Source of the DNA: Bacteroidales bacterium
GTDB taxonomy: Bacteria > Bacteroidota > Bacteroidia > Bacteroidales > UBA932
Assembly (NCBI GenBank): GCA_017399905.1
Contig: JAFQAR010000048.1
Location: 42,224-106,223, forward strand
DNA length: 64,000 nucleotides
Reading direction: 5' to 3'
In this document: in pieces, positions 58,471 through 64,000 of the stretch
How the letters are laid out: the number at the start of each line of letters is the position of its first letter
How positions within the stretch are numbered: position 1 is the first letter of the stretch
The notes under the pieces: model-generated
What the model saw: only the letters and a program-made list of their open reading frames with translations
Told to the model about the DNA's origin: nothing
The model's database searches: none
Position numbers and translations under genes: made by a program

Positions 58471-58484
58471 GTCTTTCTATGTCT

Positions 58485-59369
58485 TTATCTTATCAATTTG
58501 AGCGCCTTTTTAAGAAGACTCTTTGAAGGTACGTCAGGACGAGGCTGAGGTATCAGATACCATCGTACAGTCCAGTCAAGTTCTTCTCCTGGCTTCAAGG
58601 TCGTGTAAGGTCCCTGCTCTTCGATCTCCATATAAGTTTTACCCGGATGCACGTAAATCTGTATCTCGGCTTCTGCCGGTGCCGGCTGGCTCTTGTCAAG
58701 ATCCTGAAACTTTTTCACAAAGAGGAGTCCGTAGTCGCTGAAGGCCAGCCATCCTGTTCCGTCCGCATTGATCTTTCTGAATGACCTGTCTTTGTCAAGT
58801 ACATACCATGCCGCTCCTTTCTCGAATGTGAACGGTAGGGTTTCCATGTTGTTGGCTGGAGTGACTTCATCGGTTTCGAAGAAAATGATTCCGCCGTTCG
58901 TCACACGTGTAATCTCCCAAGGGGCAACCTTGCGGGTTTCGCCCGATTCGTTGACGATCGTGTAGGTGATGGCGATTGAGTTGTCTGACGGATCCGGGGT
59001 GAACTTCTTGCGTATCCTGTAGCCGAAGCGGTTGGATTTCTCTCCTGTGAGCATCAGGGAGTTGTCCTTGATTTCCACTGCAAATGCCTTGTTGTCATAT
59101 TCCGGAACAGGCGGCCAGTTCCATTCTGACTGAGGGCTTGTCCAGAACGTACTGCCGAATGAGTTCGGAAAGGGTGTCTGGGATATGATTTCATTGTCAA
59201 TCAGTCTGAAAGACAGAATCTTGCCTCCATGGGCTGCATCAACTGTCATATGGACATCTCCGACGCTTACGTCATATCTGCCATCGTCAAGCTTGGTGAC
59301 GCTTTGTGCTGAAAGCATGAAACTGCCTGATATCAGGGCTGCAAACAGAAAGAGGATGTGCTTTTTCAT
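58485..59369 (-). CDS. Secreted DUF4380 protein
   Basis: A 294-residue protein with a signal peptide ending 'FMLSAQ'. The body is an all-beta fold with 'VDAAHGGKILSFRL' near residue 45, 'FWTSPQSEWNWPPVPEYDN', and 'PWEITRVTNGGIIFF', the pattern of DUF4380, a family related to galactose-mutarotase-like beta-sandwiches. This suggests sugar binding or epimerisation in the periplasm, but no catalytic role is established. It has a TACATTTG promoter box and is near the glycan cluster without being inside its operons. Confidence 0.85.
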   Translation of the reverse strand: MKKHILFLFAALISGSFMLSAQSVTKLDDGRYDVSVGDVHMTVDAAHGGKILSFRLIDNEIISQTPFPNSFGSTFWTSPQSEWNWPPVPEYDNKAFAVEIKDNSLMLTGEKSNRFGYRIRKKFTPDPSDNSIAITYTIVNESGETRKVAPWEITRVTNGGIIFFETDEVTPANNMETLPFTFEKGAAWYVLDKDRSFRKINADGTGWLAFSDYGLLFVKKFQDLDKSQPAPAEAEIQIYVHPGKTYMEIEEQGPYTTLKPGEELDWTVRWYLIPQPRPDVPSKSLLKKALKLIR

Positions 59370-59389
59370 GATTCAATTGTTTATATCTG

Positions 59390-59397
59390 CAAATGTA
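59390..59397 (-). promoter_or_regulatory. Predicted -7 box for the DUF4380 gene
   Basis: Minus strand TACATTTG, full consensus, 20 bp upstream of the start at 59369. Confidence 0.55.
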
Positions 59398-59503
59398 GCT
59401 GAATTGTTTCTGAATTTATATCCGATATGTGTCAAATCCTTTAGAAAATACAATAAGCCATGTATTTATCTTTACAGTAGAGTGATTATTCTTCTGATCA
59501 GCC

Positions 59504-59776
59504 TTACTTTGTCAATTCACCTTTCCAACTTATGATTCCTCCGTCAAGTTCCGTAACACTAAATCCGTTATCTGTCAATTTCTCAGCAGCGACCTTGCTT
59601 CTGCGTCCGCTTCTGCAATATACTGCGACCGGTCTCGTCTTATCGAGGGTTGCGGCCTGCCTGATGAAATCCCCGCTGTTTATATCTATGTTCACGGCTC
59701 CCGGAATATGCCCATCTATGAATTCCTGCGGTATCCTGGCATCAACTGATATGTATGAGCTTCCGCATGCTGTAAT
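59504..59776 (-). CDS. Rhodanese-like domain protein without a canonical start codon
   Basis: The minus-strand frame encodes a nearly complete single rhodanese domain: 'YISVDARIPQEFIDGHIPGA', then 'PVAVYCRSGRRSKVAAEKL' with the catalytic Cys and active-site loop CRSGRRS, and 'VTELDGGIISWKGEL'. The conserved first strand can only be included if translation begins before GTG at 59695. The only upstream candidate in frame is ATT at 59776 (90 residues); TAA follows upstream. An ATG overlapping the HAD stop (59781) is in another frame and stops after 21 codons. So either ATT is used, a frameshift occurs, or the gene is decaying. It is last in the flavodoxin/HAD operon. Confidence 0.6.
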   Translation of the reverse strand: MTACGSSYISVDARIPQEFIDGHIPGAVNIDINSGDFIRQAATLDKTRPVAVYCRSGRRSKVAAEKLTDNGFSVTELDGGIISWKGELTK

Positions 59777-59777
59777 G

Positions 59778-60467
59778 TCATGATGTGAGTGCTTGGGTGA
59801 ATATTATGTCCGGCAGTTGCCCGAAATCAGCTATAATCCAGTCAGCATCGCTGAGACTTTCCCTGCTTCCGTTGCCGTACGTGACTCCACATGTTAACGT
59901 ACCGGCATTTCTGCCCATCTGTATGTCAAAGTATGTGTCGCCGACGACTATTGCTTCTTCAGGTTTCAGTCCGAACCTCTCGAGGGTCCTGTTAACTGGC
60001 TCAGGGTCCGGCTTTCCTCTGTCCACGTCATCAGCTCCCAGGATATGACTTATGTACGATGACAGGCCGAGACTTTCCACATACTCGGCAAGGGAAGCAT
60101 GGCTCCTGCTGCTTGCGATAGTCAGTATAAGGCCTTTCGACTTCAGTGCCTCAAGAGTTTCCGCTACATTGGGGTAAAGTTGTACAGCGCCTTCAGTATT
60201 GAACTCATGGAAGAGCCTGCGGTACGTGCCGGCATACACGTCTCCATCAATGCTACATTCCGGAAAAAGGACAGGCGGTATCTCGACCAGTCTGAGTCCG
60301 ATCATGGCTGCGCACTGCTCATCTGTACGTGAGGGGAGTCCCAGTTCGCTGATTGTGGCCTGTGTTGTTCTTATTATGACTGCGGCGGTATCAGCAAGTG
60401 TTCCGTCGAAGTCCAGAATCACCATTCTGACGGCTGGCATGTTCCTGTCTTTTGATAAGTCTTCCAT
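59778..60467 (-). CDS. HAD-superfamily phosphatase (phosphoglycolate-phosphatase-like)
   Basis: A 229-residue HAD hydrolase with motif I 'VILDFDGTLADT' (Asp19/Asp21), motif II 'TIASSRSHASL', the lysine motif 'DRGKPDPEP' and motif IV 'VVGDTYFDIQMGR'. The helical cap between residues ~35 and 100 is the C1 type of phosphoglycolate phosphatase and beta-phosphoglucomutase. Substrate is a small phosphate ester, not specified further. The start lies 1 bp after the flavodoxin-fold gene's stop; the stop TGA overlaps an ATG of the next reading frame. Confidence 0.9.
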   Translation of the reverse strand: MEDLSKDRNMPAVRMVILDFDGTLADTAAVIIRTTQATISELGLPSRTDEQCAAMIGLRLVEIPPVLFPECSIDGDVYAGTYRRLFHEFNTEGAVQLYPNVAETLEALKSKGLILTIASSRSHASLAEYVESLGLSSYISHILGADDVDRGKPDPEPVNRTLERFGLKPEEAIVVGDTYFDIQMGRNAGTLTCGVTYGNGSRESLSDADWIIADFGQLPDIIFTQALTS

Positions 60468-60468
60468 A

Positions 60469-61044
60469 TCAGAACTCCTTGCATGCTTCGAGTCCTTCCC
60501 CGATAGCTTTTGATATCCTTTCCTCTATTTCTTCAGGCGAACTGTAGTCCATGTTCTGTGCCGATATGACTGTCAGTTCACCCCATCCCCACAGATGTGA
60601 CAGCGCCATGATGTAAGGCGTAGCCTGCTCCAGCGGGTCGCCGGTGCTGATGTCCATTCCTCTTGTGGTTATGTACATGACCTTTTCTGCCTTGCAAAGG
60701 CCGTAACATTCCTTGTCGTTACTGTCGAAGGTGATGCCGAAGAGCGACATGTTTTCGAAAAAGACCTTCAGTGCACTTGGGAAGCTCATGTCCCAGAATG
60801 GAGCTGCAATGACGATCCTGTCTGCGGCAGCGATCCTTCCGGCCAATTCCGCATGTGCCTTGGGCACTGTTCCGTTGTTCCTCTCCTCGAGGATCCGGTT
60901 GTCGACAACGGGATAATCCGCTTCACCAAGTCTTATTGTCTCGATGCAGTATCTGCCGGACAATTCTTCAATGATCCTCGCGGCAATCCTCTTTGTTCTT
61001 GAACCTGCCCTCATGCAGGCATCGATGAATATGATATTTTTCAT
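60469..61044 (-). CDS. Flavodoxin-fold NAD(P)H oxidoreductase (FMN-dependent azoreductase-like)
   Basis: A 191-residue protein with a flavodoxin-like fold: 'IIFIDACMRAGSRTKRIAARI' gives the first strand and phosphate loop, 'RIVIAAPFWDMSFPSALKVFFEN' the FMN-contact region, and 'KVMYITTRGMDISTGDPLEQ' a later loop typical of AzoR/MdaB relatives. It would transfer two electrons from NAD(P)H to quinones or azo compounds. It is the first gene of an operon with HAD and the rhodanese. A distant -7 box lies at 61220-61227. Confidence 0.85.
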   Translation of the reverse strand: MKNIIFIDACMRAGSRTKRIAARIIEELSGRYCIETIRLGEADYPVVDNRILEERNNGTVPKAHAELAGRIAAADRIVIAAPFWDMSFPSALKVFFENMSLFGITFDSNDKECYGLCKAEKVMYITTRGMDISTGDPLEQATPYIMALSHLWGWGELTVISAQNMDYSSPEEIEERISKAIGEGLEACKEF

Positions 61045-61397
61045 TGTCTTATGTAATGTGTCATGTCTTCAGGAATAACCATTGAAATCTCCACGAGTCC
61101 TGCAACCTCACCGTTTCTCTCCATGCAGTCTGGTAGATCAGTTTCTTCCCCCGGTGGCTATAATCTTGGCTATTATCGCTTCCGATCTGTCGTTATGGCA
61201 TGGAATGATACTTTTCCCGCAAATATACTATTTCTCGTGCGTATAACCCATCGTTTCCCCATCTTTTGAGCCGACATTATTTATATGATCAAGTGAAGTA
61301 ATATGTCATAATAATGACAGTGACGGAAATTATCGGTACATTTGTGGAAATAATTTGTCGAAAGGCTTATAATGATGCAATAATAGATTGAGATTTT
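61045..61397. other. Intergenic 353 bp with two outward promoters
   Basis: Minus-strand TATATTTG at 61227-61220 could serve the flavodoxin-HAD-rhodanese operon through a 170-nt leader. Plus-strand TACATTTG at 61337-61344 serves the SDR gene. On the minus strand between 61213 and 61045 two frames read like protein if one G of a G5 run (near 61154) is ignored ('DRSEAIIAKIIATG' then 'EETDLPDCMERNGEVAGLVE'), ending in a TGA that overlaps the flavodoxin-gene ATG. No start codon is visible. It may be a decayed small gene. Nothing else is seen. Confidence 0.45.
61337..61344 (+). promoter_or_regulatory. Predicted -7 box for the SDR gene
   Basis: TACATTTG, full consensus, 53 bp before the ATG at 61398. 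No clear -33 element. Confidence 0.5.
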
Positions 61398-62114
61398 ATG
61401 GCAGCTGATACATTCAAAGGTAAAGTGGTGGTAGTGACAGGCGGCGCAAATGGAATCGGACGATGCATTGCCTCTGAGTTCCGCAATCATGGAGCAGAAG
61501 TCTATGTGATAGATAAGCAGGAGGGCGGGCATTTTGTCGGGGATATCTCCAGAAAAGAGGTGCTGGAGGCTTTTGCGGCAGAGGTTCTGAGCAGGCATGA
61601 TAAAGTGGATGCAATAATCAACAATGCCTTGCCTCTGATGAGAGGGATAGATGAATGTTCCTACGAGGAGTTCCAATATGCCCTGAGTGTAGGAGTGACG
61701 GCTCCTTTCTATCTGGTGAAGCTCTTCAAGGATCATTTGGCAGAGGGGGCATCCATCATCAACATATCTTCCTCGCGGGACCGCATGAGCCAACCGCAGA
61801 CAGAAAGCTACACTGCGGCCAAAGGAGGTATTGCAGCACTCACTCACGCATTGGCTGTGAGCCTTTCTGGAAAAGCAAGAGTAAACTCCATCTCACCCGG
61901 CTGGATAGATACGGCATATACTGTCTACGAGGGTCCTGATGCCACGCAGCAACCTGCCGGCAGGGTAGGTAACCCTTTGGACATCGCCAACATGGTGCTG
62001 TTCCTTTGCAGCGACAAAGCAGGCTTCATCACGGGTGAGAATATATGCATTGACGGCGGTATGACCAGACAGATGATATATCACGGAGACTGTGGCTGGC
62101 AGTTGGAGAAATGA
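61398..62114 (+). CDS. Short-chain dehydrogenase/reductase
   Basis: A 238-residue classical SDR. The cofactor loop is 'VVTGGANGIGRCIA' (TGxxxGIG), the structural motif 'AIINNALP' stands for NNAG, and the catalytic set is Ser in 'IINISSSRD' and Tyr/Lys in 'ESYTAAKGG'. 'VNSISPGWIDTAY' and 'FLCSDKAGFITGENICIDGG' close the fold. The acidic residue after strand 2 ('VIDKQEGG') favours NAD(H). The substrate is unknown. It is a single-gene unit at the start of an apparently accessory stretch; its 3' end contains an inverted repeat (62083-62122). Confidence 0.9.
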   Translation: MAADTFKGKVVVVTGGANGIGRCIASEFRNHGAEVYVIDKQEGGHFVGDISRKEVLEAFAAEVLSRHDKVDAIINNALPLMRGIDECSYEEFQYALSVGVTAPFYLVKLFKDHLAEGASIINISSSRDRMSQPQTESYTAAKGGIAALTHALAVSLSGKARVNSISPGWIDTAYTVYEGPDATQQPAGRVGNPLDIANMVLFLCSDKAGFITGENICIDGGMTRQMIYHGDCGWQLEK

Positions 62115-62122
62115 GTCTCCGT
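62083..62122. repeat. Inverted repeat over the SDR stop codon
   Basis: ACGGAGACT (62083-62091) and AGTCTCCGT (62114-62122) are perfect 9-bp inverted repeats with a 22-nt loop. The stop codon lies at the base of the right arm. No T-tract follows, so it is not a standard terminator. Confidence 0.5.
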
Positions 62123-62184
62123 ACATTATGTCAGCATACCGGAAGATGCTTACCGCATATTGGGGAATGAATCGGATGGACTCA

Positions 62185-62517
62185 TTAAGGTGGCGATATT
62201 CTTCCGGCTGGGGTCATGAGGCCGCGCTCCTCGAGATTCATGCATCTGTCCATGTTAAGTTTCGTCCAATGGCTGTTCTTGCGGCGAGGAGATAGGCGTT
62301 GGGCGAGGCGCCCGTCAGGCAGCCGCTTGAGGGTGCTGTCGATCCAACCGAAGCAAAGAGCCTCTTCCACGACTTCGATGTATGGTATAGCTGGCCACTT
62401 TGGGCATTTTCCACGATAAGTTACCACCCAACAACATTTCTTTTTGTCGTAGTTCTCTTCCAGCCATTGCCTAAGTTCGGAGCGAGAAGGTAGATGTAAT
62501 AAATTGACAACCTCCAT
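62185..62517 (-). pseudogene. YdeI/OmpD-associated family protein, C-terminally truncated
   Basis: The 110 residues match the front of the YdeI-like family: 'SELRQWLEENYDKKKCCWVV', 'EVVEEALCFGWIDSTLKRL', 'QRLSPRRKNSHWTKLN' and 'NLEERGLMTPAG'. Intact members continue about 60-90 residues after 'LMTPAG' with a basic helical tail. Here the frame meets RISPP and two stop codons (TAA TGA). The likely cause is a frameshift or deletion. The 70 bp up to the SDR stop do not supply the missing tail in any frame that I can recognise. The gene is probably inactive, though a short functional form is not excluded. Confidence 0.72.
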
Positions 62518-62605
62518 AGTATCTTGTTACATATCGGTCATTGACAGGCCTTTTTGTGAGATATGTTACAACCTGCCATTTGATTCTGTTATTTTCGCCA
62601 TGTGT

Positions 62606-63496
62606 CTATCTCTTCGTTACAGAAATCATAAATGTTACGGCGACAATGGCAATGACTATACCTGCAACAATGTTTGTAGTCAAAGGTTCTCCGAACATCA
62701 GCGTACCGACAAGAATTGCAGTAATTGGCTCAAATACTCCAAGCACAGAAGCCTTTGTTGCGCCGATATTGCGGGTTGCAATGGCGAGCGTGGCGGTCGA
62801 AACAATGGTCGGTAGCAGTGCCAGACCTATCAAATTAAGCCAAGCGGCACCGCCCTCGATGCCTGCGGTAATAGCGGTATCGGAGAATGTCATCATACCC
62901 CAAAATACGATCGCTCCCACCGTCAAGGCATAGAAAGTAAGTAGAGTATTGGATATTTCGGCAATAGCCTTGCTGCGGTTGATGATGACGATAAAGAGCG
63001 CATACACCATCGCCGAACCGAGCGACAGCATAACGCCGATAGGGGCTATTTCCTCGCCACCACTGCTTTGCGTCATAACGAGCACGCCGCCAAAAGTTGC
63101 CGCTATGGCGAGCCACACAGGCCACGAGGGGACAACGCCCAGAAAGACCATAATGACAGCCACCAGTACAGGATAGAGGAATATGAGTGTTGTAGCTAAC
63201 CCCGATGCAATGTAGTTATATGCTTTAAAGAGGAAGATGCTGCTTGCTGTGTAGAGCAGACCGAGAACGAGCAATACACCCGCCTGTTTTGCTGTGATCT
63301 TGAAACTCTGTTTACTGAATAAAAGGAATGTACCCAAAATCACGACAGCGAAGGCGTAGCGAAAGAATAGTATTGACTCTATGGCGGCTCCGTTGTTCAT
63401 CAACGGCATACCAAACAGCGGATTGAGTCCGTAGGTAATACCAGTGATTATGCCGGCAGGATAGCCTATAAGGGCAGCTTTACTTAGCTTCTTCAT
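62606..63496 (-). CDS. EamA/DMT-superfamily transporter
   Basis: A 296-residue protein with ten predicted helices made of two EamA repeats. The first repeat begins 'GIITGITYGLNPLFGMPLM', and the second contains 'GVMLSLGSAMVYALFIVIINR' and ends 'LGVFEPITAILVGTLMFGEPLT', the typical family end-motif. These carriers export amino acids, metabolites or nucleotide-sugar-like compounds. The substrate is unknown. The start at 63496 lies 23 bp downstream of a minus-strand TATCTTTG box. GC content and codon choice (GCG, GGC, CCG richer) differ from the neighbouring housekeeping genes. Confidence 0.9.
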   Translation of the reverse strand: MKKLSKAALIGYPAGIITGITYGLNPLFGMPLMNNGAAIESILFFRYAFAVVILGTFLLFSKQSFKITAKQAGVLLVLGLLYTASSIFLFKAYNYIASGLATTLIFLYPVLVAVIMVFLGVVPSWPVWLAIAATFGGVLVMTQSSGGEEIAPIGVMLSLGSAMVYALFIVIINRSKAIAEISNTLLTFYALTVGAIVFWGMMTFSDTAITAGIEGGAAWLNLIGLALLPTIVSTATLAIATRNIGATKASVLGVFEPITAILVGTLMFGEPLTTNIVAGIVIAIVAVTFMISVTKR

Positions 63497-63519
63497 ATAA
63501 GTTCATCTTTATCGGTGTG

Positions 63520-63527
63520 CAAAGATA
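63520..63527 (-). promoter_or_regulatory. Predicted -7 box for the EamA gene
   Basis: Minus strand TATCTTTG, full consensus, 23 bp upstream of the start at 63496. Confidence 0.55.
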
Positions 63528-63634
63528 AGGGCTAAACTGCAATGGTAGTATGAATTTATCGGTATTTTTAAAGTCTATGGGACAATGATCCATGAATAAT
63601 ACTACTCTATATTTTATTATAATTATAATTATAA

Positions 63635-63642
63635 TATCTTTG
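63635..63642 (+). promoter_or_regulatory. Predicted -7 box for the small XRE regulator
   Basis: TATCTTTG follows a very AT-rich tract with three ATTATA-type units (63614-63634). It lies 27 bp before the ATG at 63670. Confidence 0.6.
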
Positions 63643-63669
63643 CATAAGAATTAAATAAATTAGAGCGTA

Positions 63670-63870
63670 ATGGCAAATCTAAATCGTATAAAAGTAACAC
63701 TTGTCGAAAAGCAGAAAACAGGCAAATGGTTGGCAGAGCAATTGGGTAAGTCAACATGCACTGTTAGCAAGTGGTGTAGCAACTCCATTCAGCCTGATTT
63801 GGCTACATTAAACAAAATTGCCGAGCTATTGAATGTGGATGTAAGGGATCTGATAACTCCTTCTAAATAG
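63670..63870 (+). CDS. Small XRE-family helix-turn-helix regulator
   Basis: A 66-residue single-domain Cro/C1-type HTH protein: 'KWLAEQLGKSTCTVSKWCSN' covers helices 2-3, the recognition helix being 'TCTVSKWC', and 'DLATLNKIAELLNVDVRDLI' covers helices 4-5. It has no sensor domain. Proteins of this type often control an adjacent restriction-modification, toxin-antitoxin or mobile-element gene. The next gene, starting at 63924, is the candidate target but is cut by the window edge. Its DNA is clearly more AT-rich than the window average. Confidence 0.9.
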   Translation: MANLNRIKVTLVEKQKTGKWLAEQLGKSTCTVSKWCSNSIQPDLATLNKIAELLNVDVRDLITPSK

Positions 63871-63923
63871 ACTCAGTAAATATTGGTGTACTGAAAGAAT
63901 CAAAACATATTCAAATTTGAAGT

Positions 63924-64000
63924 ATGTCTCTTTGGGATAGATTAAAAAAATCAATAAGCGCTACGGTAGATAATCAAGCGAAGTCTGTATTTCGCGATGC
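63924..64000 (+). CDS. Unknown protein, 3' partial (window edge)
   Basis: An open frame starts at ATG 63924, 53 bp after the XRE gene, and runs off the window. The visible start is 'MSLWDRLKKSISATVDNQA' and continues open. The first residues are basic and amphipathic. I do not recognise it. It is AT-rich like the regulator before it, so the two probably form one unit. Confidence 0.55.
   Translation, partial: MSLWDRLKKSISATVDNQAKSVFRD

Noticed and set aside
62115-62184. Missing tail of the YdeI-like gene in another frame
   Set aside because: One frame stays open into the SDR gene, but its residues do not resemble the family tail and it is antisense to the SDR coding sequence.
63605-63642. 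AT-rich ATTATA units as a possible replication origin or CRISPR-like repeat
   Set aside because: Only three short units; better explained as promoter-upstream AT tract before TATCTTTG.

Overview
The window is chromosomal DNA from a member of the Bacteroidales (Bacteroidota), most likely an anaerobic gut or rumen carbohydrate degrader. The evidence is consistent. Many genes have the Bacteroidota -7 promoter box TAnnTTTG close upstream. The encoded enzymes are typical of the group (GH97, GH127 and GH10-esterase enzymes, a TGS-domain nucleoside kinase, the PG_1098-like THUMP methyltransferase, DUF4250, DUF4332, DUF4380). A choloylglycine-hydrolase family enzyme and a bile-acid:Na+ symporter family protein suit a gut habitat. 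I see no rRNA, tRNA, CRISPR array or insertion sequence, and the genus cannot be fixed from this sequence alone.

Layout. 0-2.8 kb: the end of a surface-polysaccharide locus (pyruvyl transferase, GT2, GT4). 2.9-16 kb: housekeeping genes (RluA-type pseudouridine synthase, an orphan HsdR-N nuclease-fold protein, CCA-adding enzyme, XerC/D-type recombinase, HPF), then a long operon (DNA polymerase III delta, a NatAB-like ABC exporter, a two-gene 5'-nucleotidase, MntP), a methyltransferase, a phosphohexomutase and a DUF4332 protein. 16-25.7 kb: a secreted choloylglycine-hydrolase relative, a YfcC-like carrier, a membrane-bound LytTR regulator with a striking phased-repeat promoter, a deoxynucleoside kinase, NADP-glutamate dehydrogenase and a BASS/PlsC/outer-membrane-protein operon. 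25.8-31.4 kb: a cytochrome c maturation pair with a triheme peroxidase, a DAACS carrier and a threonine aldolase. 31.4-35.8 kb: an N-degron operon (queuosine-precursor transporter, ClpS, ClpA, Aat). 35.9-46.5 kb: GH97 and TauE, TrpB2, fRMsr and cupin, a NifX-like protein, nucleoside kinase/DUF4250/LOG, and an ABC exporter.

46.6-58 kb is a plant cell-wall glycan cluster: DUF1573-GH3, GH127, FKBP, GH5, GH10-CE1 and a SASA esterase, with no SusC/SusD pair or hybrid sensor in view. Together the enzymes would cleave xylan or arabinoxylan backbones, remove acetyl, feruloyl and arabinosyl substituents, and hydrolyse the xylo-oligosaccharides. 58-61 kb holds a hypothetical protein, DUF4380, a rhodanese without a canonical start codon, a HAD phosphatase and a flavodoxin-fold reductase. 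61.4-64 kb looks more accessory: an SDR, a truncated YdeI-like gene, an EamA transporter, a small XRE regulator and the start of an unknown AT-rich gene.

The most distinctive non-coding signals are the four TTGTGA-type boxes phased at exactly 20 bp in front of the LytTR gene, a terminator buried inside the coding sequence of a convergent gene, and several genes whose -7 box lies so close to the ATG that their mRNAs should be nearly leaderless.
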